Positions 52,173-61,428 of a stretch of DNA of 64,000 nucleotides are shown here, piece by piece; the first letter of the stretch is position 1, and every line of letters begins with the position of its first letter. The stretch lies in assembly GCF_003075045.1 (NCBI RefSeq), contig NZ_QCZD01000001.1, positions 558,001 to 622,000 of the forward strand, given 5' to 3'. The translations under genes and the position numbers were made by a program. The stretch comes from Maribacter litoralis. Lineage in GTDB: Bacteria; Bacteroidota; Bacteroidia; Flavobacteriales; Flavobacteriaceae. Below the pieces are notes generated by a model. That model had not been told where the DNA came from and ran no database searches. It saw nothing but the letters and a program-made list of their open reading frames with translations.

Positions 52173-53456
52173 TTATTTATCGGTACAGTTAAAACAAGCC
52201 ATTTCTTCTTTGGTCATTTCAATATCCTCTGAACCTTTTAATGCCGTGGTCAGCCTTTCACTCTTTTTAATCTCGTGGTAAAATTGTGTCGCATATGCTA
52301 CCAAGTGCTTACGCCTGTTCTTTACTTTTGCTATAAGCTCTTCTCCATCCAATTCATAAATTGACTGCGACCATACTGTAAATGATGATGCTATTGCATC
52401 GTCTGTCAATAATGACTGTAATTTTTCTGCCTCTTTCTTAAAGGTCGATAAAGGAATATCTTGCAGAAAATAAATATCAAAAGGCGAAATTAGACCAGGT
52501 AAAAAATCGATTTCCTTTTCAAAACTCTGCACCTCTGGCAAAAAAGCATTGTTAGAGATAAGTGATGGCAAAACACCTTCTAAATTAAAAAAGGCATTAT
52601 CTCTATCACATGGTAAAGGAATTGCTTTTACGGCATCCCCATTATTTTCAATAGCCCAACCCCACTGCTTTGCATGTCTATCCCAATCTCCTATTAAAAG
52701 ATCGAACAGTCTAGCTCTTACCAATGATTCAGTACTAAGCTCGACCTTGCTCGGATGCTTTATTTTCAGTTCTTGCAAATCGTCAGTATCTATGAGTGAA
52801 TCAACATTCTTTAACTGCAACCACTTAGCATTTCCTTCGGTTTCATATTCCAATAGAAATAGTCTATTGCCATATTTATGATTATAATCTGAAAGAAACT
52901 TTTGTTTTGGCACAAATACTAACTGCGGTCTAGTATTGAGCACACCCACCTTATTAGATAGCTGTGCAACTACCAATGCAGCATACGGATGTTGTGCCGA
53001 AATTCCGTCCACAATTATGTTTTCTATACCCAAAGTCTTCGCTATTTTAGGCACCAAGGGAGATGGGTCTTTGGTTACACTCCTTAAAGTCATTAGTGTT
53101 CCATCCTCTTTCTGTAGTTTTAAAGAATGTGTCTGTTTTCCGCCACCTTCTTCTAAAATTTTAAGAGAATCTTCCTTTTCATTCAAGAATAAAATTGGAA
53201 CTTTAATTGGTGTAGACCACGCCTCTCTATATTGTTCGCCTTGCATTACGGTTTTTACCCCATTTGCTTCGTACAAAGTACTTGCCGCAACCAAAACTGA
53301 ATCGTATTGCCTAAAATTAATCTTATCAACATCTGGCATACCTAAAATTTCACAGGTTTTAAAGGTCGCTGCGGTACTTGACAGTGACCAATAAGTCAAA
53401 GCGGCAAAAATCAATAGTAACACCCCAATACCCAATACTAATTTTTTCAAGTTCAT
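52173..53456 (-). CDS. Membrane-anchored protein with atypical-kinase motifs
   Basis: Protein of 427 residues anchored by one N-terminal helix (5-25). ARLFDLLIGDWDRHAKQWGW (248-267) and IPLPCDRDNAFFNLEG (279-294) resemble the catalytic loop and metal motif of HipA/Fam20C-type kinases (GDWDRH like MGNMDRH). An SAQHPYAALV segment (153-162) and LRSVTKDP (124-131) precede them, and a lysine-rich C-terminus ends MACFNCTDK. Similar regions occur beside BamA-like and phosphoesterase proteins of Bacteroidota. Kinase activity is inference. Confidence 0.6.
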   Translation of the reverse strand: MNLKKLVLGIGVLLLIFAALTYWSLSSTAATFKTCEILGMPDVDKINFRQYDSVLVAASTLYEANGVKTVMQGEQYREAWSTPIKVPILFLNEKEDSLKILEEGGGKQTHSLKLQKEDGTLMTLRSVTKDPSPLVPKIAKTLGIENIIVDGISAQHPYAALVVAQLSNKVGVLNTRPQLVFVPKQKFLSDYNHKYGNRLFLLEYETEGNAKWLQLKNVDSLIDTDDLQELKIKHPSKVELSTESLVRARLFDLLIGDWDRHAKQWGWAIENNGDAVKAIPLPCDRDNAFFNLEGVLPSLISNNAFLPEVQSFEKEIDFLPGLISPFDIYFLQDIPLSTFKKEAEKLQSLLTDDAIASSFTVWSQSIYELDGEELIAKVKNRRKHLVAYATQFYHEIKKSERLTTALKGSEDIEMTKEEMACFNCTDK

Positions 53457-53665
53457 TTATTTAATCTCCAATCAAGTTTACCGATAAAATCAAACAGTTA
53501 ATTACCGGATAAAATTATTTTTTAACCTAAAAAGCGGTTACACCATACCTCTTAACAGAAGATTATTATTTTTAAATATTAATAGTTAAAATTTTAGTTA
53601 TATCTTAATTTAATCAAGTATTTAATTTCATATTAATATCTAATTTTAAAATACACCGTATTATC

Positions 53666-55291
53666 ATGAATGGATTAATAATGGATTACCCGCTTACCAC
53701 AACCACTATTTTAAATTATGCAAAGAGCGCTTTTCCCGATAAAAAATTAATATCCTATTTACCTGATGGAACCAGGCATGAATACACTTATGGACAACTA
53801 TATAAACGGTGCTGTCAACTTGCAAATGCCTTAAAGAACAAACTTGGAATCACCAAGGGCGATATGGTAGGCACTTTTGCCTGGAACCACTATCAGCATG
53901 TAGAACTGTATTACGGCATACCAGGCATTGGCGCTGTTTGCCATACAATAAACATTAGACTTTCATCGCAACAGACGGAATTCATTATCAATCATTCTGA
54001 AGACAAGGTCATATTTGTTGATGCTACATTAGTGCCTCTTTTAGAAAAAATTGCCCCTCTATTGGAAACCGTAGAAAAGTACATCATTATAAATGCGGCT
54101 TCGGGTTTCACCACTTCTCTTCCTAATATTATGCATTATGAAGATTTAATCGGTGAGCAACTAGAAATCATAGATTGGCCTTCCTTAAATGAAAACGATG
54201 CTAGCGGTATGTGTTACACAAGCGGCACTACCGGTATGCCAAAGGGTGTGCTATACTCACATAGATCAACATACTTACACGCCATGACCATTCTTACCCC
54301 AAATGCCGGCAATTACAGTAATAAGGACACAATTTTACTCATTGTACCACAGTTTCATGTTATGGCTTGGGGTTTTCCCTATATGTGCCTTTTAACGGGA
54401 TCAAATATGGTAATGCCATCTCTACATTTACAACCCGATGCTATCATTAAAATTCTAGAAAGGGAAAAGATCAATAAAGCTAATGGGGTACCATCTATAT
54501 GGAGAGGTATTTATGAAGCAATGAAAAAGAATCCGCCAAAAACTAAATTAGATTTAGAGGAATATCTTGTTGGTGGTTCTGCCCTATCTGCAAGTCTTAT
54601 TGAAAATTTTGAAAAAGATTTTGGTATAAAAGGTGTACAAGCCTGGGGAATGACAGAAACTTCTCCCTTAGGTACCGCTAGTAGATTACAGCAGAAACAT
54701 GAGAATCTAAGCGAAAAGGAACAAATTAAGATTAGGGCAAAACAAGGAATTGAATTTCCCGGTATAGAAATGCGTATAGTTGGCGATGATGGCGAAGTTG
54801 CTCCTCGTGATGGGAAAACAATGGGAGAATTACAAGTGAAAGGTGCTTGGGTCATAAAGTCCTATTTTAAGACCAATAGCCGAGATAGCTTCACGAAAGA
54901 TGGATGGTTTAGAACTGGAGATGTAAGTACAATCGATGCGGATGGATACATGGAAATTACTGACCGTACTAAAGACTTGATTAAAAGTGGCGGAGAATGG
55001 ATTTCTAGTGTCGCCCTTGAATCGGCATTAATGTCACATCCAAAAATTAGTGAAGCAGCCGTTATTGCCATACCCGATGAAAAATGGTCAGAAAGACCGT
55101 TGGCCACAATAGTTTTAGCAGACAAAAATAATACTGTTTCAAGTGAAGTGCTAGAAGAATATTTAGCAAAAGATTTTGCTAAGTATCAAATTCCTGATCA
55201 TTTTGTTACTATAGATCAAGTACCCAAAACTAGTGTGGGTAAATTTGACAAGAAGGAAATAAGAAGATTGTATGCAGAAGGAAAACTCTAA
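53666..55291 (+). CDS. Acyl-CoA ligase (AMP-forming, fatty-acid type)
   Basis: Adenylate-forming enzyme of 541 residues. Motifs in order: MCYTSGTTGMPKGVLYSHR (AMP-binding, near 182-200), GVPSIWRGIYEAM, WGMTETSPLG (near 332), GWFRTGDVSTIDADGYMEITDRTKDLIKSGGEWISS split over 415-450, and the C-terminal lysine motif PKTSVGKFDKKEIR (near 522). It activates a carboxylic acid with ATP and CoA; the layout fits medium/long-chain fatty acids or methylmercaptopropionate. Its terminator overlaps the stop codon. Confidence 0.92.
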   Translation: MNGLIMDYPLTTTTILNYAKSAFPDKKLISYLPDGTRHEYTYGQLYKRCCQLANALKNKLGITKGDMVGTFAWNHYQHVELYYGIPGIGAVCHTINIRLSSQQTEFIINHSEDKVIFVDATLVPLLEKIAPLLETVEKYIIINAASGFTTSLPNIMHYEDLIGEQLEIIDWPSLNENDASGMCYTSGTTGMPKGVLYSHRSTYLHAMTILTPNAGNYSNKDTILLIVPQFHVMAWGFPYMCLLTGSNMVMPSLHLQPDAIIKILEREKINKANGVPSIWRGIYEAMKKNPPKTKLDLEEYLVGGSALSASLIENFEKDFGIKGVQAWGMTETSPLGTASRLQQKHENLSEKEQIKIRAKQGIEFPGIEMRIVGDDGEVAPRDGKTMGELQVKGAWVIKSYFKTNSRDSFTKDGWFRTGDVSTIDADGYMEITDRTKDLIKSGGEWISSVALESALMSHPKISEAAVIAIPDEKWSERPLATIVLADKNNTVSSEVLEEYLAKDFAKYQIPDHFVTIDQVPKTSVGKFDKKEIRRLYAEGKL

Positions 55292-55311
55292 GTTCCTAGA
55301 GTTTTCCTTTG
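55280..55311 (+). terminator. Terminator at the acyl-CoA ligase stop codon
   Basis: GGAAAACTCTA (55280-55290) pairs with TAGAGTTTTCC (55297-55307); a T-rich stretch follows. The stop codon TAA lies inside the hairpin. Confidence 0.75.
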
Positions 55312-55338
55312 CTTTACAATATTAGTCTAATTATAAGA

Positions 55339-58191
55339 TTATTTACTTAAATACATTTTACGTCTAGCATAAAGATTGTAAAATTCATCGTCCTTTAGAC
55401 TATCTATAAATAAAATACTCTCTCCTGTACTCTTCATTTCAGGTCCTAAATTCTTGTTCACATTTGGGAATTTATTGAAAGAGAATACTGGTTGCTTAAT
55501 AGCAAAACCTTCTAATTGCGGATTAAAATTGAAGTCTTTCACTTTTTTCTCGCCTAACATTACCTTGGTTGCATAATTTACATAAGGCTCTTTATATGCT
55601 TTAGCTATAAAAGGAACCGTTCGAGATGCTCTTGGGTTTGCCTCGATTATATAAACAACTTCATCTTTTATCGCAAACTGTATATTAATCAACCCAACTG
55701 TATTCAATGCCAAAGCAATCTTTTTGGTATGATCTTTTATTTGCTGCATAACCAACTCACCTAGATTAAATGGTGGCAAAGTGGCATTTGAATCTCCTGA
55801 ATGAATACCACATGGTTCAATATGTTCCATGATCCCAATAATGTACACATCTTCACCGTCACAAATAGCATCTGCTTCCGCTTCAATAGCGCCATCTAGG
55901 TAGTGGTCTAATAACAGTTTATTGTTTGGTATTTTTCTTAGAAGATCTACTACATGTTCTTCTAACTCTTCTCTATTAATAACAATCTTCATTCCCTGAC
56001 CACCTAAAACATAAGACGGTCTTACCAATAATGGAAAATCTAATTCATCCGATAGCGCTAAAGCTTCATCGGCTGTTTCTGCAACACCAAATTTTGGGAA
56101 CGGAATATCATTTTCTTTTAAAAGATCGGAGAAGTTACCTCTATCCTCTGCTAAATCTAAAGCTTCAAAACTAGTCCCTATGATCTTAATCCCATATTTA
56201 GATAACTTTTCAGCAAGCTTAAGTGCAGTCTGCCCGCCTAATTGAACTATAACCCCTTCTGGTTTCTCATGACGGATAATGTCATAAATATGTTCCCAGA
56301 AAACAGGTTCAAAATAAAGTTTATCTGCCGTATCAAAATCTGTAGAAACTGTCTCTGGGTTACAGTTGATCATAATGGTTTCATAACCACATTCTGCAGC
56401 GGCTAACACACCGTGAACACAGCAGTAATCAAACTCGATACCTTGACCGATTCTATTTGGACCGGAACCAAGAACTACAATTTTCTTTTTATCGGTAACA
56501 ATACTATCGTTCTCTACATATCGTGTGCCATCTGGCTTTTCAATTTCTTCTTCAAAAGTAGAATAGTAATATGGTGTCATTGCTTTAAACTCAGCTGCAC
56601 AGGTATCTACCAACTTATAAACTCTATTGATATTAAGTTCAGTTCGCTTATTGTATACTTCACTCTCATAACAATCTACCATATGCGCAATTTGTCTATC
56701 GGCAAATCCTTTTTGCTTTGCTTCTAACAACAAATCTTTTGAAAGCGTAGCAATCGTATATTTTGATATCTCTTTTTCCAAAAAGTGCAGTTCTTCATAT
56801 TGCTTTAAGAACCACATATCGATTTTGGTAATTTCATGAATGCGACTTAATGGAATACCCATTTGAATGGCATCATAAATTACAAATACACGATCCCAAC
56901 TTGGTATGGTAAGCTTACTTATGATCTGTTCATAATTTTTATATCCTTTACCATCTGCACCTAAACCATTTCTCTTAATTTCTAACGATTGGGTTGCTTT
57001 GTGCAAGGCTTCTTGAAAAGAACGACCTATTCCCATTACCTCACCAACAGATTTCATCTGCAGACCTAAGGTGCGGTCAGAACCTTCGAACTTATCAAAG
57101 TTCCAACGAGGAATTTTTACGATTACATAATCCAACGTTGGCTCAAATAATGCCGATGTAGATTTTGTAATTTGATTATCCAACTCATCTAAAGAATAAC
57201 CTATAGCTAATTTTGTAGCAACTTTTGCAATAGGGTAACCCGTAGCTTTTGATGCCAAAGCTGAAGATCTTGATACACGCGGATTAATTTCAATTGCAAT
57301 AATATCTTCATTTTCATCTGGACTAACGGCAAACTGCACATTACATCCTCCTTCAAAATCACCGATACTACGCATCATTTTGATAGCCATATCTCGCATC
57401 TTCTGAAAAGTTCTATCGGATAATGTCATTGCCGGTGCTACCGTTATGGAATCGCCTGTATGTATACCCATTGGATCCATATTCTCAATGGTACAGATAA
57501 TAACTACGTTATCGTTTTTATCGCGAAGAAGCTCTAGCTCATATTCTTTCCACCCCATTAGGGCTTTATCGATCATTACCTCATGTATAGGCGAAATCTC
57601 CAAACCATAACTTAATTGCTCGTCAAAATCTTCTGGCTTGTACACAATAGATGCGCCTGCACCACCAAGAGTATATGAAGCTCGTATTACCAAAGGAAAA
57701 CCAAAATCCTGAGCTATTTCTTTTCCTTTTAAGAAAGAAGTTGCCGTTGCTTGTGGTGCCATGCCAACACCAATTTTCAACATTAACTCTCTAAACTGCT
57801 CTCTATCTTCGGTAATGTTAATTGCATCAATATCTACACCGATCAATTCGACACCGAAATCTTCCCAAATTCCTTTTTTATCGGCCTCTATACATAAGTT
57901 TAATGCTGTTTGACCTCCCATAGTTGGTAAGACGGCATCAATTTGTGGGTGTGCTTTTAAAATTTCCACAATCGACTTAGTTGTCAAAGGTTTTAGATAA
58001 ACATGATCGGCCATCGATGGATCGGTCATAATGGTCGCTGGGTTACTATTTATCAAAATAGTTTCGATACCATCTTCACGTAACGAACGTAAAGACTGAC
58101 TACCTGCATAATCAAATTCACATGCTTGACCGATAACTATAGGACCTGATCCTATTAATAAAATGGAATTTAAATCTTTTCTTTTTGGCAT
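55339..58191 (-). CDS. carB: Carbamoyl-phosphate synthase large subunit, without allosteric domain
   Basis: Large subunit of 950 residues making carbamoyl phosphate for pyrimidine and arginine synthesis. Both ATP-grasp halves are present: NSNPATIMTD, ALMGWKEYELELLRDK and EINPRVSRSSALASKATGYPIA in the first; GSGPNRIGQGIEFDYCC, VIVQLGGQTALKLA and IEANPRASRTVPFIAKAYKEPY in the second. It ends just after LGPEMKSTGESILF, so the C-terminal domain of about 120 residues that binds UMP and ornithine in E. coli is missing. carA is not adjacent. Confidence 0.97.
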   Translation of the reverse strand: MPKRKDLNSILLIGSGPIVIGQACEFDYAGSQSLRSLREDGIETILINSNPATIMTDPSMADHVYLKPLTTKSIVEILKAHPQIDAVLPTMGGQTALNLCIEADKKGIWEDFGVELIGVDIDAINITEDREQFRELMLKIGVGMAPQATATSFLKGKEIAQDFGFPLVIRASYTLGGAGASIVYKPEDFDEQLSYGLEISPIHEVMIDKALMGWKEYELELLRDKNDNVVIICTIENMDPMGIHTGDSITVAPAMTLSDRTFQKMRDMAIKMMRSIGDFEGGCNVQFAVSPDENEDIIAIEINPRVSRSSALASKATGYPIAKVATKLAIGYSLDELDNQITKSTSALFEPTLDYVIVKIPRWNFDKFEGSDRTLGLQMKSVGEVMGIGRSFQEALHKATQSLEIKRNGLGADGKGYKNYEQIISKLTIPSWDRVFVIYDAIQMGIPLSRIHEITKIDMWFLKQYEELHFLEKEISKYTIATLSKDLLLEAKQKGFADRQIAHMVDCYESEVYNKRTELNINRVYKLVDTCAAEFKAMTPYYYSTFEEEIEKPDGTRYVENDSIVTDKKKIVVLGSGPNRIGQGIEFDYCCVHGVLAAAECGYETIMINCNPETVSTDFDTADKLYFEPVFWEHIYDIIRHEKPEGVIVQLGGQTALKLAEKLSKYGIKIIGTSFEALDLAEDRGNFSDLLKENDIPFPKFGVAETADEALALSDELDFPLLVRPSYVLGGQGMKIVINREELEEHVVDLLRKIPNNKLLLDHYLDGAIEAEADAICDGEDVYIIGIMEHIEPCGIHSGDSNATLPPFNLGELVMQQIKDHTKKIALALNTVGLINIQFAIKDEVVYIIEANPRASRTVPFIAKAYKEPYVNYATKVMLGEKKVKDFNFNPQLEGFAIKQPVFSFNKFPNVNKNLGPEMKSTGESILFIDSLKDDEFYNLYARRKMYLSK

Positions 58192-58221
58192 TTTTAAAAC
58201 TTTGTATTTTGGGAATTGGAC

Positions 58222-58256
58222 AAAAAAAAGGTGTTACTTTCAGAAAAGTAACACCT
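58222..58256 (-). terminator. Intrinsic terminator of rpmH
   Basis: An 11-base stem (58229-58239 with 58246-58256) closes a 6-base loop, and on the minus strand eight T follow. It lies 25 bases after the rpmH stop and before carB. Confidence 0.9.
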
Positions 58257-58281
58257 AAATATTTTTAAAACAATGAAATCA

Positions 58282-58443
58282 TTATTTTTTATGACTTGGT
58301 TCAGAGGAAACAGTTAACTTCTTTCTTCCTTTTGCTCTTCTTCTTGCAAGAACTTTTCTTCCATTAACGGAAGCCATACGCTCACGAAAACCGTGTTTGT
58401 TCTTTCTTTTTCTCTTTGATGGTTGAAACGTTCTCTTGCTCAT
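58282..58443 (-). CDS. rpmH: 50S ribosomal protein L34
   Basis: Ribosomal protein bL34 of 53 residues. The N-terminal [20 protein letters not shown] matches the family signature, followed by [19 protein letters not shown]. It is slightly longer than the E. coli protein because of the tail VSSEPSHKK. It stands between its own promoter with a long leader and a strong terminator. In many phyla rpmH adjoins dnaA and rnpA; here it does not, as is usual in Bacteroidota. Confidence 0.96.
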   Translation of the reverse strand: MSKRTFQPSKRKRKNKHGFRERMASVNGRKVLARRRAKGRKKLTVSSEPSHKK

Positions 58444-58482
58444 CGCCTATATAATTAAATGCTTTGTATTAATTTTGAAATT

Positions 58483-58544
58483 TGTCCTTTTCAAAGGACA
58501 GGTAAAACTGGGCGCAAATATACAAAGAGTTTTTGCTTTAGCAA
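58483..58544 (-). promoter_or_regulatory. rpmH promoter and leader hairpin
   Basis: On the minus strand TTG (58542-58544) and TATATTTG (58515-58522) are 19 bases apart, the best -33/-7 match in the window. The leader of about 70 nt contains a hairpin TGTCCTTT / AAAGGACA (58483-58500). Confidence 0.65.
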
Positions 58545-58710
58545 GGGTTATGAAAAAAAATATTTTTATAAATCCGTACGTCTGAAAACGAAGCTTTTGA
58601 TTAATTTTGCCCGAATTCAATTTTTGCCTTGAAACCGCTTTATTTTAATAGGGTTTCGATTAAAATTAAAATCTCAATTTAACGATCAACTAGATTAAAA
58701 AACTCAAAAT

Positions 58711-59226
58711 ATGTTCAATAAAAATTTAAAATTAGTTATTGCAGGACTAATAATTGCCTACGCCGTATACCAATTTATAGAAGGTAATATTGGAAATGGT
58801 ATATTTCTTATCCTATTCTCTTTAATATTTATATTCCTTTATTTTAGAAATGAAATCATTCTCTTGGCGTTTTTAAGAATGCGTAAGCAAGATTTGACCG
58901 GAACAAAAAACTGGTTAGATAAAATTAAAAACCCCGAAGCTGCATTAACCGTTAAACAACAAGGTTATTACAACTACCTACACGGTATCATTTTTTCACA
59001 GACCAATTTGACCCAGGCGGAAAAATACTTTAAAAAAGCATTAAAGCTAGGTCTAACGATGGACTATGATGTTGCTATGGCAAAACTTAGCTTGGCAGGT
59101 ATATCTATGCAGAAACGACGTAAAAGAGAAGCTACTACATTATTGAACGAAGCAAAAAAGCTAGACAAAAACAATATGTTGACGGATCAAATTAAAATGA
59201 TGCAGCAACAAATGAAAAAAATCTAA
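58711..59226 (+). CDS. TPR-like membrane protein
   Basis: Protein of 171 residues with two N-terminal membrane helices (5-20 and 28-46) and a soluble helical part. The segments QQGYYNYLHGIIFSQTNLTQAEKYFKKALKLGLTM and DVAMAKLSLAGISMQKRRKREATTLLNEAKKLD form TPR-like pairs. A basic stretch separates membrane and TPR parts. The function is unknown; such proteins often act as scaffolds. It is convergent with the lytic transglycosylase gene, two bases away. Confidence 0.75.
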   Translation: MFNKNLKLVIAGLIIAYAVYQFIEGNIGNGIFLILFSLIFIFLYFRNEIILLAFLRMRKQDLTGTKNWLDKIKNPEAALTVKQQGYYNYLHGIIFSQTNLTQAEKYFKKALKLGLTMDYDVAMAKLSLAGISMQKRRKREATTLLNEAKKLDKNNMLTDQIKMMQQQMKKI

Positions 59227-59228
59227 AT

Positions 59229-60185
59229 TTATTTGGTTCCCCTATAATATCCTTTATTCGGAATTTCTATAGTATACTTTTTTCGAGAACTATTATTTAA
59301 ATGCGCCTCTCTCAACCATGGGTTATGGCGCTTTAATATTTTATAATTGATTTCGTACTCTTGAGCAAAGTCGGCAAAATCAGCAACTGGCTCATCTATT
59401 TCTACCGTAAAAGTAGGTACAGCCTCGTACATATCTTCTTTTTCTATATGAAAACCATACTTTTCAGGATTAGAAAGAATCTCCTTTATAGCCATAATCC
59501 TGAACACATATCTACCGGTTTCACTACCCAGCAATAAATCCCAATAATTATCAACTTGCTGTATACCCATGTATTTATTGATAGCACCAGGACCTGCATT
59601 ATAAGCAGCTGCCGTTAAAGCCCAGCTACCATATTTATTCTTCCATCTATTTAAATACTTACAAGCTACTTCTGTAGATTTCTCTAGGTGATAACGTTCA
59701 TCTACATTAGAATTCACTTCAAGACCATACTCCCTACCCGTACCTTTCATAATTTGCCAAAATCCTGTAGCCCCAGCAGGAGAAACCACATTTGTTAAAC
59801 CGCTTTCTGCAACAGCCAAATATTTAAAATCATCTGGAATACCATTTTTTGCTAAAATCGGCTCTATAACCGGAAAATATTTATGAGCTCTTTTAATAAG
59901 TAAAACGGCATTTGACTGCCAGTATGTATTCACCAAAAACTCACGGTCAATTCTTTCTAAAATCTCTGGATCATCTTGTGGAACCACTTCCCCCGCGAAA
60001 TTTAAATTCTCAGGTATCTCAATAGACGAAATTTTATATGATTTTGCCACATTTTTCTGAACACTATCATTTACTACTAAATTGTCTTTAACAGCGGTTG
60101 CATTGGTATTACCCACGGCAAATATCAATGTACCCGCAACAAATACCACTCCTAACAACATCAATACATTCTTAATAGTTTTCAT
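59229..60185 (-). CDS. Lytic transglycosylase (SLT domain)
   Basis: Exported murein-cleaving enzyme of 318 residues. A signal peptide or anchor (1-25) is followed by an SLT domain: FKYLAVAESGLTNVVSPAGATGFWQIM with the catalytic glutamate E127, then STEVACKYLNRWKNKYGSWALTAAAYNAGPG. A LysM-like C-terminal segment (EINYKILKRHNPWLREAHL) suggests peptidoglycan binding. It is close to MltD-type enzymes. Confidence 0.93.
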   Translation of the reverse strand: MKTIKNVLMLLGVVFVAGTLIFAVGNTNATAVKDNLVVNDSVQKNVAKSYKISSIEIPENLNFAGEVVPQDDPEILERIDREFLVNTYWQSNAVLLIKRAHKYFPVIEPILAKNGIPDDFKYLAVAESGLTNVVSPAGATGFWQIMKGTGREYGLEVNSNVDERYHLEKSTEVACKYLNRWKNKYGSWALTAAAYNAGPGAINKYMGIQQVDNYWDLLLGSETGRYVFRIMAIKEILSNPEKYGFHIEKEDMYEAVPTFTVEIDEPVADFADFAQEYEINYKILKRHNPWLREAHLNNSSRKKYTIEIPNKGYYRGTK

Positions 60186-60251
60186 GAATTTTATATTTTA
60201 ATTTATTTCTACCAACTTTTATAGTCAACCAAAGGTATATATAGAACTATC

Positions 60252-60920
60252 TTATTCCAAAATAATTGTTGGCAAGTTCTCGTTAAACCATTTTGCCCTA
60301 TGAATTATCATGGTATGGGTTCCATTCTTAACCCGAATACAATTGGATATATGATTTATTGGAAAAACAGTGTCTTTCTCACCATGAATATGTACCAATT
60401 TATCACACGGTACTTCTTGATTCCAATTTACCAATTCATGAATACACCAATCTATATAATTTTTATCTCTAATTGACAGATACTTTTCATATAACGACAA
60501 CCTCTTGGTTATGCTTTCACCAAAGGCATATTTAGCAACTAATTCTACATTATTAATCAACCTTGTGGGAAGCAATTTATGTATACTGGTATATCTTGCA
60601 AACAACATTCTTTTTGGTAGCTCATGTCGCGTTTTTACACTTGAAACGATAATCACCTTTTTTACCTGTATATATTTGGTCATTTCTTGTACCAGAAGTC
60701 CACCTAAAGACACACCTAACAACACCACATTATCTTCATTGATTTCTCCGCTCATTTTCTTTGCATAGTCAGTAAAGGAAATACCCTTTGTAGGAATAAT
60801 CCATTCTAAAAAATGCAGCATAAATTTATCTTGTGGTAGATTTAAATACTCAAATATAGTAGGACTTGCAGCCATACCCGGCATACAATACAAATGAATT
60901 CTATTATCTTTCATAGCCAT
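60252..60920 (-). CDS. Alpha/beta hydrolase
   Basis: Soluble protein of 222 residues with a reduced alpha/beta-hydrolase fold. MPGMAASPTIFEYL near the N-terminus is the oxyanion region and GVSLGGLLVQEM (near 78) holds the nucleophile serine. HGEKDTVFP includes the probable aspartate, and GTHTMIIHRA the histidine. The start is ATG 60920 or 60914 (MKDNRIHLY). The substrate is unknown. It is divergent from the GNAT gene. Confidence 0.8.
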   Translation of the reverse strand: MAMKDNRIHLYCMPGMAASPTIFEYLNLPQDKFMLHFLEWIIPTKGISFTDYAKKMSGEINEDNVVLLGVSLGGLLVQEMTKYIQVKKVIIVSSVKTRHELPKRMLFARYTSIHKLLPTRLINNVELVAKYAFGESITKRLSLYEKYLSIRDKNYIDWCIHELVNWNQEVPCDKLVHIHGEKDTVFPINHISNCIRVKNGTHTMIIHRAKWFNENLPTIILE

Positions 60921-60959
60921 GAAGCGTAGTAAAAACTAGGAAATTAAGTAATTTTTAAC

Positions 60960-61067
60960 TAGTTTTGTAAGAGAATGTGAAAAACACTTTCTTTTCATTG
61001 TGTTTAATTTTTTATAGCATTTCTAAATGACGAAATTACGATATGAGAACATCGTAATTTTTTTGTC
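60960..61067 (+). ncRNA. Possible small RNA or attenuated leader
   Basis: TAGTTTTG (60960-60967) matches the -7 consensus on the plus strand. A perfect 10-base stem, AAATTACGAT (61033-61042) with ATCGTAATTT (61051-61060), runs into T7 ahead of the GNAT ATG. The two signals would delimit an RNA of about 95 nt that ends before the gene. No -33 element was found. Both signals are seen; transcription is inference. Confidence 0.3.
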
Positions 61068-61092
61068 TAATAACAACACTAAAATTATCTAT

Positions 61093-61389
61093 ATGAACGA
61101 TGTTATCATTAATGACAATTCTTTTCTGCGCCAATTTGAAACTACAGTTAACGGTCATCTTGCGAGAATTGAATACTCTTCTCAAGAACGAAAAGTCTTT
61201 CTTACCAAATTGGTAGTTCCAGAAGAAATTACAGACGAGAGTTTTAGAGAAAACTTCATCAAAGCCGTTCTAAGTATTATTCAAGAAAGAAACCTTAGAG
61301 TTGTTCCAACTAGTCCGCATATTGCCGGATTTCTTCGTAAAAACCGAAGACAGTACAAAGAGATGTTACCGATAGGTATTCGAATCTAA
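61093..61389 (+). CDS. GNAT-like N-acetyltransferase (YjdJ type)
   Basis: Small protein of 98 residues from ATG 61093 (MNDVIINDNSFLRQFE). The longer in-frame start at 61027 would translate the upstream hairpin and is not preferred. The sequence ARIEYSSQERKVFLTKLVVPEEIT and VVPTSPHIAGFLRKNRRQYKEML match the single-domain GNAT family of the YjdJ type, which binds acetyl-CoA. The substrate is unknown. Confidence 0.82.
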   Translation: MNDVIINDNSFLRQFETTVNGHLARIEYSSQERKVFLTKLVVPEEITDESFRENFIKAVLSIIQERNLRVVPTSPHIAGFLRKNRRQYKEMLPIGIRI

Positions 61390-61397
61390 CAAAATTT

Positions 61398-61428
61398 AAA
61401 AGCCTTTCTTTTACGAAAGGCTTTTTTT
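61398..61428 (+). terminator. Terminator of the GNAT gene
   Basis: AAAGCCTTTC and GAAAGGCTTT form a 10-base stem around a short loop, followed by T-run, just after the stop. It also lies at the end of the convergent mtaB gene. Confidence 0.85.

Noticed and set aside
56413..56727. Plus-strand frame of 104 residues inside carB
   Set aside because: It is antisense to a conserved part of carB and has no family sequence.
55339..58191. carB as a truncated pseudogene
   Set aside because: Both ATP-grasp halves are intact and the shorter form seems usual in flavobacteria.
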